NCBI RefSeq assembly: GCF_034190915.1
Contig: NW_026947496.1
Location: 30,376,001 to 30,440,000, forward strand
Origin: Cavia porcellus
Lineage: Eukaryota; Chordata; Mammalia; Rodentia; Caviidae
DNA length: 64,000 bases
Direction: 5' to 3'
Part shown: in pieces, positions 23,380 to 33,589 of the stretch
Position numbering within the stretch: position 1 is the stretch's first letter
Layout: the number at the start of each line of letters is the position of its first letter
Made by a program: the position numbers and the translations under genes
The notes under the pieces: model-generated
Databases searched by the model: none
Told to the model about the DNA's origin: nothing
Seen by the model: the letters and a program-made list of their open reading frames with translations, nothing else

Positions 23380-23520
23380 AACATACTCATTCTACAGATG
23401 AGAGGGTTTATGTGCCGGAAGGTGGTGTGGTCTGGATCACACACAGCTCAGCTGGCCACAAAACCCTCCTCCTGTCTACTCCCCCTAACCCACTAGCCTA
23501 CCCTTGTGGGAGCAGTCCCA
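23380..23520 (+). mobile_element. Possible MIR fragment
   Basis: 'attctacagatgagagggtt' followed by 'ggatcacacacagctcagctggcc' resembles the 3' half of a MIR element. It is strongly diverged. Confidence 0.4.
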
Positions 23521-24324
23521 GGGTATATGAATGTCTACTTGTAATTTCCTTGAGCTGAGCCTCCAAAACCCTTCCAGGTCTGCTGCCCCTTGCCATATCT
23601 GGCCCCTGAACACCCACTGTGAGCCTAGGACTTAACCGTCACCTTGTCTTCTGGACAGCAAGTATTCACAAGCTTCACACACAGTTCAAAGATCCAAGAG
23701 AATGTTTTTCTTTCCAAGGCCAAAACAAAGTATTCTGATAGCTTTAGAAAGGAAACCCAGCTAAGTCCTTGCCAAGCACCACACTCTCGAGCTGTCCATC
23801 TGGCTCCACGTCTGTCTGGAAAGCCTGGAGTATCAGACCGTACCAGGCAGCACTAACTTAAGTGGGTCTGTTTATTGACACAGCCAGGTCAATGTCCAGT
23901 GGGTACAAAGGACCTGGGCCTTGGCCCAAGCCTGGGTGTGGAGGACGCTATGTGTCCACTGCTGTGTGCCGTCCTTCACTGAATGCAGCTCAGCCCCAGG
24001 AAGAGTGAAGCAATCAGCTGGTAACTAGGCAGACCCTGTTCTCTTTAGTAGGGAGCCAGCCATATCAGGTTTATGGCTGGCTACACCAGAGGAAGCTGAA
24101 TGGTGCTGCCCCAAAGTCAGGCACTGCACTTGTGCTGATTAGTTCTGACTCACATGCAGACTGTTCGGCAGGTGATTTCTCCACATCTTTCTTCTCAGTG
24201 TGTCATTTGACCATACTTCACAGTTTGTAGATTTAACATGTGTGTCCTCTATACCTCTACCTTGTCATCATCCACTCAGATTTATAGGATTATTTTATAA
24301 TACTTACCCAAAAAGTCAAATGCA

Positions 24325-24640
24325 GAAGAGTGCAAGAGATCTCTCCATGCACTAGAGAGCCAAAGAATCCAACTGAGGGCCTGGATCCCACGGCAATGAC
24401 CTGCACGACTTCAACCAAAGACCTAGAGCCCATGGCAATGTCTCATGAAAGTCTGTATCAAGGATCTGCACTGGGAAGGCCCAGAGGTCCGTGGTGGAAG
24501 ATAGAAAGCCTGTGCCAGTGGGATGAAGGATATGTGTCCGCAAACAGGGATCTGCACTGGAGCCAGGAAGCGACACTCAGAGTAAGGACCAGAGCTCCTG
24601 CAAAGAGAACTGCAGCCATCCTCAGTGACAGCGAGCACCC
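24325..24640 (+). repeat. Degenerate minisatellite of 42-43 bp units
   Basis: About seven diverged units of 42-43 bp can be laid end to end. GGATCTGCACTGG repeats 86 bases apart (24462 and 24548), and 'CCCA-GGCAATG' repeats 42 bases apart (24388 and 24430). An open frame of 130 codons (24330-24722) crosses the array. Because 43 is not a multiple of three, its frame changes between units, so I do not read it as a protein. It ends with 'attctccaggagaataa'. Confidence 0.5.
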
Positions 24641-25179
24641 GAGCTCCTCTGAGGATAACAGCCAAATTCATATCAGGAAAACCAGGGTGTTTATTCTCCA
24701 GGAGAATAAACAGCATAGTTAATCTTCCCCTCCAATTCTCTTTGTCCTTTCTTTCTTCTCTCGAATGCCCAAGAGCTGGGATTACAGGCATATACCTCCA
24801 CGCCCTGCGAGTTTTCCTTTTACACCGTTGGCAATAATCTTCAAGTGGGCCTTGCCTTCCACATCCAGAACCAGGCTTGCTCAATTCAGCTGGGTGTTAC
24901 AAACTGACCATTAGTTAATTTACCACACCCATAGTGGTTTGAAAATGTTTCTGTGTTCTCCTTTCAGCTTTATCGAGGGACATATAACTAACAAATAAAA
25001 ATTGTTCATATTTATAGTGTACAAATGTTTTGATTATATAGACTTCAGTGAAATGACCAAACTTCAGCTGATTATCACTAATTAACAATTGCATTTCCTT
25101 ACATATTTATCTTTTTTCCCTTAGCAAGAACATTTAAGATCAACCGTCTAAGAGATTTTCAAGTATATAACACTTATTT

Positions 25180-25255
25180 ACTTTTTGCAGTACTGAGATG
25201 GAACACAGGATCTTGCACAAGCTGGCAAGTTGTCTCTGAGCCACGTCCTCGCTCT
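25180..25255 (-). mobile_element. Old ID-type SINE
   Basis: The + strand has 'tgcagtactgagatggaacac', 'caagctggcaagttgtctctgagcc' and 'cgctctt', a decayed reverse-complement ID copy. Confidence 0.5.
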
Positions 25256-25599
25256 TGACACATTATTATTAATTTTAGTCACCATGCTATAGGAGTGGGT
25301 GAGTAGAATTTATTCCTCTTGCTACACATAACTTTGTACCCAGGGAATCTGTGTCCAGGGCTGCTGCGTGAGTTCCCTTCCACAGCAGGAGGGGTTCTAT
25401 GTGTATTAGATGTGTGTGCACCGGCTTGCTTCTTTTCTCCTTGGGACAGTCTGCATCTCTTTAGTTGTTCCACACCCCCTTGATGCACACAGGGTCCAGA
25501 CCACGGGGAGCCAGAGCAAATGATCTACCTCGTTTCCTTTCCTGGGTAGAGAAGCCACTTACTTTCCCATGTATTAGTTTACTTATTTAATTTCGATCT

Positions 25600-25850
25600 C
25601 AGGACTATAGTTTTAGGGCGTGATAGAAGGGCCTGCTGGTGGAAAAGCTTGTTTACTTAAGGCCTGTCCGGAACTAGAGGGGAAAGGGGCAGGGCCAGGG
25701 AGGAGCTATACTTTTCTAGACCACGCCCCTAGTGACCTGCCTCCAACCAGATCCCACCTCCTAACAGTTATAGTGCCCAGGCCAGACCCAATCACCTTCC
25801 ATGATCCCTACTTTCCAGCACAGGAGTGTTTTGGCAGTCATTCTTGATCT
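25600..25850 (+). repeat. 3' part of the dispersed repeat also at 335-720
   Basis: 'gaccacgcccctagtgacctgcctcc', 'cagatcccacctcctaacag' and 'cattcttgatctaaacc' follow the order seen at 52040-52225. Confidence 0.45.
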
Positions 25851-26267
25851 AAACCAAAACACCATCTTTTTGTTTGTTTTTTGATTAATTTGAAGGTTTT
25901 CTTTGGAGTATGTGGCAGGAATTCACCTGGCACTCTTGAATCTTTTCTTGGGAAGGAAAATCCCAGAAGCATTTTTTGGCCTAGTGGTTCCCAAGACTGA
26001 TTTCTGCCAACCTCAGGAGGCACAGAAGCCTGAGATTCTAGTCTGGAACTCAAGTGGCTGTGCAGGTGCCCGTCACAGAGCCATCCTGCTGGCTCTGGCA
26101 GCCCCCAAGAACTGGCAGTTCAAACTCTGTGCCACTTAGTCCCTGAGGTTGTGGAGGCCATTGAAGCGCAGAGCACCGCCCCCAGGTGGCTAGCAAGGAC
26201 ACGGGAGGACCACGTTTCACTAGGGGAAGACCTGGCCCTCCAGAAAGCTCTAACTTCATGTCGCAGT

Positions 26268-26342
26268 GCTATTTATTTATTTGCAACTGGGAATCAAACT
26301 CAGGACCTCAAGCTTGCCAGGCAGGCACTGTGCTGCTGAGCT
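26268..26342 (-). mobile_element. ID-type SINE
   Basis: The + strand has TTTGCAACTGGGAATCAAACTC, AGCTTGCCAGGCAGGCACTG and GCTGCTGAGCTAA after an ATTT-rich stretch. The end is truncated. Confidence 0.7.
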
Positions 26343-26391
26343 AATAGTACAATTTAAAACTGAAAAATTTTGACCATGTAGAAAACCATTT

Positions 26392-26533
26392 GAACACATG
26401 CCTGTAATCCCAGCACTACGGAGGCTGAGGTAGGAGGATCACTGCAAGTTTGAGGCTAGCTTGGGCCACATAGTGAGTGAGTTGAAGACCAGCCAGAACT
26501 ACATAGTGAGACCCTGTCTCTTAAAAAAAAAAA
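26392..26533 (+). mobile_element. B1 SINE with internal duplication
   Basis: 'acacatgcctgtaatcccagcac', 'gaggctgaggtaggaggatcactgcaag', then two 'ac-tagtgag' blocks and 'gaccctgtctc' with an A tail. Confidence 0.85.
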
Positions 26534-26858
26534 TGCCATTCAAATTAATGAAATTTTAGAATTAGAGAAAAAGGTTAAAACATAACATAATTGATTTTCA
26601 AGCCCTTCCATTAGCAAAGAGACTCAATCAGGTTTATGTAATTAATTTAAGGACTTGAAAGAAATGATTTCAAATTAGCAGCACATGTATGAAAACAATG
26701 TTTCAATGGGCCATGAGAAACAATCCACCTCTTGCCTCTCTTAATATCTTAGTAAACATAAAATACTGCTAATGAGAGGATACATTTTGTTCTTTTAGGA
26801 ATTTTGAGTTACTGTACTGTGCATTTCCTCCCTCCTTGTACCTCTCAGGCTTCTTTAG

Positions 26859-26859
<1 letters not shown>

Positions 26860-26904
<45 letters not shown>
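26860..26904 (+). repeat. (CA)n microsatellite
   Basis: About 22 pure CA units. Confidence 0.97.
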
Positions 26905-26906
<2 letters not shown>

Positions 26907-27436
26907 CTTTCCCCTCTCTCCTTATGTTTTAGAAACTTTGGAACCATTTCTTTCCTCCTTCACTACCCATCAAGCTTCCTAGTGCGTGCTGTGACTTGGG
27001 AGCCAGGAAGCCACTTGGTTTTCAGTTCTCACTGTGGCTGTGACAGCACTGCAAGCTGTTACTGAGACAACTTTGCTGCTCTGCTGTCTGTGTAGAGCTG
27101 ATGTCTGATGGGGCGGGTGAAGGGAATGGCAAAAGTCTTCATCTTCAGGATCGAGTCCTGTCTCCATCTGTTGCTGGGCAGGCTTGGGAAACTCAGTCTC
27201 TCTGAGATGTCATCTTACATTGGGTAAAACTGGAGAGAGAACAGCACAGGTTTAGATTCTGCGAGGAAGAACTGTGAAAACTCGTTGGAACCTTGTAAGC
27301 TTAATCAGTGTGACTGTAATTTGTTGGAGGTTTGTACTCACTGGGAAGATGGGGCGGGGCTTTTTTTGGACCCCACATGGTCTGCTCCCCTATGTCACAG
27401 CAACGCTTATCCCCCCTCCCCAGGAATCTGTCCTGC

Positions 27437-27453
27437 ACAACTTCTGACTTCCT
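27437..27453. repeat. Target-site duplication, 3' side of the HAL1-like element
   Basis: ACAACTTCTGACTTCCT is repeated without mismatch at 30589-30605. The last T may belong to the T-run that follows. Confidence 0.92.
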
Positions 27454-28802
27454 TTTTTTGACTTTATTTTTTTTTAATTTTATTTAAGGAGAAAAGAAAA
27501 AAAAAAGCAGGGAAAGGGTACAAGTTATACAGATTTACAGAAAAAAAATGAACAGTAGGAAATCACTAGTTAATGGATTACATATTGTCATCTTAGAAAT
27601 AATTGTTCAAGTCACAAAATTAAAGCTTGTAAAGTGGACATTCCATCAATGATACTGCAAACAGTTCTGTTCATTGATCCAATAAAACTCTGTGATATCA
27701 TTTTCTATCTTATACACTTAAATATACATGCAGTTATATAGTTTAGAGCACGTTCTTTTCCTCTCTTTTGTACCATGACTATTACACATTTTGGGTTTCA
27801 TTGCTCCCACGGTTCTTATTACTTTTTTGGAAGAGAGTAAAACCAAATGTGACATAACAGAACAGAATCGGTCAAGTCAAAAGGGTGGACATAATAGATA
27901 ATGTAAAAACATAATACAGGTGATCAACAATGGTTACCATAATGTCTCCCGCTATCTCTAATAGAATTGCCTATATCATTAGTTATAATACAATTGAACA
28001 AAACAGTAAAGAATAAAACCGACAAAACCAAAACATTGGAGACATTGTAGGTCTTCAAAAGTAGCTAAAAGTCAACAAGAATGGGCGTCATAATGAATCT
28101 CATTATCTTCACAGCTGATGCCTAAACTTTCGAACCTGATACTATCCAGCAAAACAGAATAGGGGAACATCAGTTAAAAACCAGATGGTGAGAGTAATAC
28201 AGGGCTTTAAATCAAGGTAATGAAAAGTCAAAATGGGTTACTATAATATATCCTGCTATTTTTTTCCTTTAATTAAAAGGATAAAGATAAAAAAGTAAAT
28301 AATGGAGTGGAGATTGAGATAAAAGAGGGCATAACAACGAAACAGCGCAGATCAAAACATAACCATTTAAGCAGAATAGTGTTTCACCACCAGATAATCC
28401 TAACCTAAAAGTAGTTACCATATTGTTTCTTTCTTTGAAATCCTTGAGTACAACTTCGTATACTGTAGCATTAAGTATATCAAAACAATGTAAAACCATT
28501 CAAGAGAATGACAGCATTACAGAGTATTTAGAATCGACTAACAGAAAATGAACAATGGTTTCTGTATAATCTCCTTGTCTTTAAAAGGTTTTTGCTTATA
28601 CTATCGTACATAATAAAATCCAATAAGATCCAGCCTATTTAGACCATTGGAGACAGAAGGACAAAAGCTAGATGAGACTTCAAAACAAGATGATACTAAA
28701 TCAGTATTACCTATTAAGATGTCATTTTCTCCAAAATAGCTGTTCCTATCATCCAATCTTCTCTGCCTCATTTCTGTTAAGCTCTTTTTCTGTCAGTAGC
28801 TG
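27454..28802 (-). repeat. 3' region of the HAL1-like element: array of degenerate ~150-bp units
   Basis: A recurring block (+ strand) 'aa-agtcaa-aatggttaccataat-t-tc-tgctatct' occurs near 27568, 27929, 28082, 28233, 28410, 28553 and 28702. Spacings are about 143-177 (361 for the first pair, or two periods). Each unit also has a 'cttcaaaac' segment and an 'aaacaaaaca' segment. I see no reading frame above about 76 codons, and nothing resembling endonuclease or reverse transcriptase. The same unit is found at 2595-3080. Confidence 0.65.
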
Positions 28803-29855
28803 TCAGTTTGTCTTCTTCATTTTGTTCTCTGCTCCATTTGTTGTGGCCTCCCCGCCACTATTTCTGGGTTCTTTGTATTTTTCTTTTTTTAGAATATCCT
28901 GCAATACTTTCTGTAGAGTTGAATTGGTGGTTGCAAATTCCCCCAGTTCCTCTTTATCCTGGAAGCACCTTGTTTTTCCATCAATTTCCAGGGACAGTTG
29001 TGCAGTATATCTCAATCTTGGCTGGAGATTATTATCTTTCAATGCTTGAATTATTTCCCCCCATGCTCTTCGTGATTTGATGGTTTGTGCAGAGAAATCT
29101 GCTGTAATTCTGATGGGTGTTCCCTTGTAAGTGGTCTGTTTCTTGTCTCTTACAGCTTTTAATATTCTGTTCTTGTATTGAATTTCTGGAATTTTTATTA
29201 TTATATGCCTGGGTGTTGCTCTGTTTGGGTTGTAGGTAGCTGGGGTCCTGTATGCCTCATACATCTGAGTATCTTTACCTTTTGCTAAATTAGGAAAATT
29301 CTCCTGGATTATTTCTGTGAGTAGCTTTTGTAGTTCACTTGTTTGCATCCCTACTTCTTCTTTTATGTTCTTAATCCTTAAGTTATGGATCCTCTTATCA
29401 TCTTCTTGTCTTTGTATTATTGCTGTTTGTTTCTTTGTTATTTTTAAGAAGTTTTTCATTTCATTCTCCCATATTACAAGTCTGCCCTCCAGTTCAGATA
29501 GTCTGTCCTTAGTTTCTTTCAAGCTGTTATGCCAGTCTTCGATAGACTTCTTAGTATCTTGGTAGTCCCTTTGAACCTGCTTCACGTATTCTATGCTTTC
29601 TCTGTTTTCTCCATCAAACAATTCTCCCCTTTTTTTCTGTTCTTCCATTCCACCACCTGTTTTTTCTTGGGTGGTGCTTAGCATTTCTCTAACTATTCTG
29701 CATACTTCTAGCTTCAGGTCGTTGATAACTTCATTCCTGAATTGGTCTATGAGGCTCTCTATATGGTGCCTTATGTGTATTGGTGCGGTGTCTGCTATTG
29801 CCTGTTTCTCAGAATTGGGGGCCGAGGAGCCTTTCTTGTTGCTGCCTCTTCCCAT
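28803..29855 (-). CDS. LINE-1 ORF1-type RNA-binding protein (350 aa, intact)
   Basis: An uninterrupted 350-residue frame resembles L1 ORF1p, the trimeric RNA-binding chaperone that coats L1 RNA. Residues 1-25 are a short basic, Ser-rich tail. Residues about 30-155 are highly charged and helical with heptad-like spacing (HHIESLIDQF; LKETKDRLSELEGRL), as in the ORF1p coiled coil. The RRM begins near NLRIKNI (158-164) and includes IIQENFPNLAKGK (182-194) and RATPRHIII (212-220). The carboxyl domain contains RRAWG at 262-266, where the arginine pair corresponds to the RNA-binding pair of human ORF1p. It ends with a hydrophilic tail. The length is close to human ORF1p (338 aa). The upstream start (MGRGSNKKG) directly follows the 5'UTR. 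There are no frameshifts or stops. Whether it is expressed cannot be told from sequence. Confidence 0.9.
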   Translation of the reverse strand: MGRGSNKKGSSAPNSEKQAIADTAPIHIRHHIESLIDQFRNEVINDLKLEVCRIVREMLSTTQEKTGGGMEEQKKRGELFDGENRESIEYVKQVQRDYQDTKKSIEDWHNSLKETKDRLSELEGRLVIWENEMKNFLKITKKQTAIIQRQEDDKRIHNLRIKNIKEEVGMQTSELQKLLTEIIQENFPNLAKGKDTQMYEAYRTPATYNPNRATPRHIIIKIPEIQYKNRILKAVRDKKQTTYKGTPIRITADFSAQTIKSRRAWGEIIQALKDNNLQPRLRYTAQLSLEIDGKTRCFQDKEELGEFATTNSTLQKVLQDILKKEKYKEPRNSGGEATTNGAENKMKKTN

Positions 29856-30588
29856 GCTGCCTCTTCTTCTCTGTTCCTTATATATGCAAGCTTATATAAG
29901 AGGCCCAGCTTCTCTCCCAGTCAGCCACAGCCTGATCGAATTGCGCCAGTTAGGTGTTCCCGCTCACCGCTGCGCACCAGGGAGTTACGGACCAGGCAGC
30001 CTACGCATCTCCCCTCCCGGCCACCGTCAGGCTCTGGGATCTGGGTTGGGACAGTCTACCAGGTCCGCCGGCAGCGTCACGCAGGCCAGGCACTTTTCAC
30101 CAATCCCGCCCGAGAGGGGGATGTGTGGCTGGAGTCACCACCGCGCCCTGCTCCCGCAGGACTGCTCGGGCCCAGAAAGTCCTCTGCTGGAGTCAAACTG
30201 TGGTAGAGTGTCAGTTTCTCTCACTCACCTCACCACAAGTCAGTGCACGCCTCCCTGCCGTTCGCAGATTGCCGTTCTCAGAGCTTCTGCGCGTCTCTCC
30301 CCTTGCCGAGCCACTGTAGAGGCAGCCAGCCGCCGTGCGGCGGGAAACCCAAATCGCGGCTTACAATGGCGCGGTTCCAGCCTCCACACCGAGTCTTTTC
30401 TGTTCCTGTTTTAGCACCAGGACTGCATTCCAAGTTGGCTTCTCTCAGCCCAGTTCGTTCCTGAGTCAGCAGAGCATATCTCCACCTGCTTATGTCTCCT
30501 TAGTCCGCACCATTCCTGGCTTCTGAGCCGAGTCTTTCAGAGAGCCGCCGGTAGTTGCTGTTATCTGTCCGCCATGTTCTCCCGGAAG
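29856..30588 (-). promoter_or_regulatory. 5'UTR and likely internal promoter of the HAL1-like element
   Basis: GC- and CpG-rich, unlike the AT-rich 3' region. Near the 5' end, ATGGCGG on the - strand (30575 down to 30569) lies 14-20 bases from the element start. In human L1 a YY1-binding ATGGCGG motif sits at nearly the same place and sets the transcription start. The 273-codon and shorter frames that run the other way through this segment are by-products of its high GC. Confidence 0.7.
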
Positions 30589-30605
30589 ACAACTTCTGAC
30601 TTCCT
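30589..30605. repeat. Target-site duplication, 5' side of the HAL1-like element
   Basis: Perfect copy of 27437-27453. On the element's strand the junction reads T/AGGAAG, which is not the usual TT/AAAA nick. Confidence 0.92.
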
Positions 30606-32089
30606 ACTCCTCTCTGCACGTCCCCCAACCCCTCCACATATGACCTGGAATTGCGGTTATTCATGGCATCTCCTCCTTCAGGAACATGAGCTCCTGGAAG
30701 GCAGGGCTGGCTCCCAGCACAGCTACACTCACCTCTCTTGCTCATATATCCTCATTCCAAGTTCATGAGTGGGATCCCAGCACTCAGTACTGCAGCTAAT
30801 GATCATATTCCTGTGCCTCTGAAATTGAATTACTCACATGATTCTAGGATATGTACCTTCTAGTATATTCTTCTAGGATGCACATGATGGGGAAAACAGG
30901 CTCCTGGTACAACAGACTCAGCTTTCTTTTCAAAGGATGCTGTAGGCAGGTCTGAGGTATGTTTGCATATTACATTTTCTCCAGTTTTTAAGCTGCAGTG
31001 ACTTCTGGCCACTACGCAATACAGGAAGCACCTTCTCTTTCATTCTGCACAGCAGGACTATTGGAGCTTTGGCCTTCCCTAGAAAAACTGGGAAAGACAG
31101 TGCTGCAGGTTCTGAGAGGGGTAGGACTGTCCCATCATTTCAGAACACTGGGCCAGTGATCCTGGCCACTAGGAAACAATTACATGGCCTGTTCATATCT
31201 TTGGGGTGACTAAAAACTGAGGGGGAGGTCAAGAGTTTTGCAACAACTACAAGGAGTTTCTGAAGAGTTCTTATCATGAGGGAGGATTGTGCAGCCTTCT
31301 TCGACCTAGGGAGTCTCTAGGTTGTGTTTGGGAGAGAAGCTGGCAGGAGACCTGTGGGACCCTGCAGAAGCTCTAAAGGGGTGGACATGGCCTTCATGGG
31401 TGGGGGCAGAGTTGCAACACTGGTAGAACCCAGAGCAGGGATTTCAAAGAGGAGGTAAACCAAGACCAAGACAGAAAAGGTGCTGCCAGCAAGCCTTGCT
31501 TGCCCTGCTCAGCACATTCTCCACGAGCAGTGGGCAGGGCCTTGCCCCCTAGGCCGTGTCCCTGCTGTCCCTCCAAGCCCTCCTACAGCTTTTGTTTTTT
31601 CCTCCTGGAAGTTATGTGCATGAATTGCCATGCACCAATTTTGTAATAATCCTGCAGAACCAGTTCAGTTGGTTAAAAATATTAAAACACCTATAAATAG
31701 CACTTGTGGAAGATGATACCCATATTGAAAATAAATATTAGAGATGTACACAATGTACAGTACTTTGTGATTTGTCTTCCTGGACAAGTTTGAATTAATG
31801 GTATTCAAATTTTATGATAAGAGTATTATTTAATTCGAGAAATGTATAATTTGTGGTTGGCACTGTGCTAGGCTAAAGCAAATAGCTCTTGGGAACATAA
31901 ATAACCGTGAGTTCTATTTAGTATGAATGCCACAGTCCTGTTTTGAAATATCATGTAATTCACAAAAGCAAATAAACAAACATATAGCATAATCAATTGC
32001 TATAAAGACACATCAAGAAATTAGCACTCATCAAAAATTAAAATATCAACCAAATACTGAAAAATCTTCCTCAACTGTGGCAACATCCA
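30606..32089. other. Intergenic, no gene seen
   Basis: Mixed sequence. A short fragment 'gttggcactgtgctaggctaaagc' (31856-31880) resembles an ancient MIR/L2-type repeat. No gene is supported. Confidence 0.45.
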
Positions 32090-32345
32090 AAACAGCTTTG
32101 GTTTCACTCATTTCTGAACTTCCTATGTATATCAAAGTCAGATGGTTTGTGCTCTTATAGCTGGCATCTCTTATTCCTCCTTGTGTTCCTGTGATTCATT
32201 TTTGTTGTATGTTCTGTCATTTTCTTGACTCAACAGTGTGATGAATATATTCTACAGCTAATGCACCCATTTTACTGTTTTGGACATTTAGATTGTTTTC
32301 AGTTCCGAGCTCTTATAGAGGTGTAATCATACATATTTGTATAGC
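32090..32345 (-). mobile_element. Possible old L1 fragment
   Basis: Phrases such as 'aatatattctacagctaatgcacccattttac' and 'ggacatttagattgttttcagttc' are like the reverse complement of an ancient L1 3' end. It is strongly diverged. Confidence 0.5.
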
Positions 32346-33061
32346 ACAAAAACACATTTACTCACAGAAATACCCAGGTCCCAGGTGGCATAGTTACAAG
32401 ATGCAAGCAGACAGGATCTTTAAGGTCACTAACAGATGGGTTAGACAATGGAAAGCCACCAGAGCTCACGGTGCCACACTGCTGGGTCTCCTAGCAATAC
32501 CCAACAAGGGCTTGCTGCTAAATATATGTATAGAAACCACCACTATGGCACTGGTTTTGCAAAAAGAGGTGTGTTATTATTAGGCCATCAAGTAGGCAAG
32601 GAACGTATTCAAACCTGCCTCCCTGGTGGGGCACAAAGGAGGAATCACATTGCTCAGGTTAAGGGGAAATGGAGAGCCAACTGGTTTTAATGGGTGAGTT
32701 TCATGTCTTTCCTCATTCTGGCCCATCCTGCAGTTCTAGATGACACCCCAACTTCTAATCTCTGTCTGCAGGCCACTCACTGATCTAACTCATCATATTC
32801 TGCCCCTGGGACACTTCTGGTTCAGACAGGCTGTCAGGGTCCTTTAAGGTCAGGTCCTGGGATTTTATGTCCAGAAAACTGCCCTTTTATAGCTTAACTT
32901 CAGCAGGGCCAGAGAAGTGCTCATTACCACCCACTGATCCTAGATTCAAGTTCCCATCCTCTTGACAAAGCTTCTCTGCACTCCTATAATCGCTGCCATA
33001 CTTCCAGGTCTGATTTATACTATTTACAACCACATGATGGGTATTGGTTAATTGTTCAGGC
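32346..33061. other. Intergenic, no gene seen
   Basis: No recognisable gene or repeat body. It lies between the HAL1-like element and the RHOU promoter. Confidence 0.4.
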
Positions 33062-33270
33062 CACTTAGGTTTGGATCCCGACACTGTTACTTCCTAAAGT
33101 GTGGAACTCAAATTTTTCATTTTTAAATAAACTCTTGCCTCAGGGTTTCCTGTCTGTGAAATGGGTACAGATGATGATAAGATTTAAAAATGAGTTTAGG
33201 CAGAGTATTTACCACAGTGTCTGCTACATAACAATATTTCTCAGCTCTTGCTGTAATAACTGCTACTACT
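33062..33270 (+). mobile_element. MIR SINE
   Basis: 'gtttggatcccgacactgttactt', 'cctcagggtttcctgtctgtgaaatgggtacag', 'agtttaggcagagtatttaccacagtgtctgctacata' follow the MIR order (typically CTCAGTTTCCTCATCTGTAA). Old and diverged. Confidence 0.8.
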
Positions 33271-33589
33271 ACTATATTGCATACATACTAACATTCAGGG
33301 CACACCCATACCAGGAACTCCAAAGGGACAGCCCTGCTTTGACCATAGGCAGGAGGAAGTCAGAGAGAAGAAAAGCAAAGATGATCGGTCAGTTTATTTT
33401 CAGGTAATACTAATATTACCAAATTGCATTTAAATAAACGAAGGAATTGGGGCCACAAGGAAGTTCATTGGACCCTGAGTAAGAGAAGAAAATTAAACAA
33501 GCATCAACAGTAAGGGGTATCCTTTTGTGCCCAAAGAATACTTGATTCTAGAAGACCTAGAGGTTGCCTGTCATTCTGTCTCAGAGGAC

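Larger units (their letters stand above)
27454..30588 (-). mobile_element. Full-length HAL1-like (half-L1) retroposon with intact ORF1
   Basis: Read on the - strand, the element starts at 30588 and has a GC-rich 5'UTR of 733 bases, an intact ORF1 (29855-28803), then 1.35 kb with no long ORF, and ends in an A-rich tail with two AATAAA motifs (27479-27484 and 27463-27468 on the + strand as TTTATT). A perfect 17-base duplication flanks it. No ORF2 (endonuclease and reverse transcriptase) is present, so mobility would depend on another L1's enzyme. This matches half-L1 elements known from mammals. A single L1 that lost ORF2 internally is the alternative. Intact TSDs, an open ORF1 and a complete 5' end suggest recent insertion. 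It lies in reverse orientation 3.5 kb upstream of RHOU. Confidence 0.85.

Noticed and set aside
24330..24722. 130-codon frame as a Ser-rich protein gene
   Set aside because: It overlies a 42/43-bp degenerate minisatellite and has no start context, splice sites or known domain.
29593..30414. 273-codon frame on the + strand
   Set aside because: It runs against the HAL1-like 5'UTR and ORF1 and only reflects their composition.
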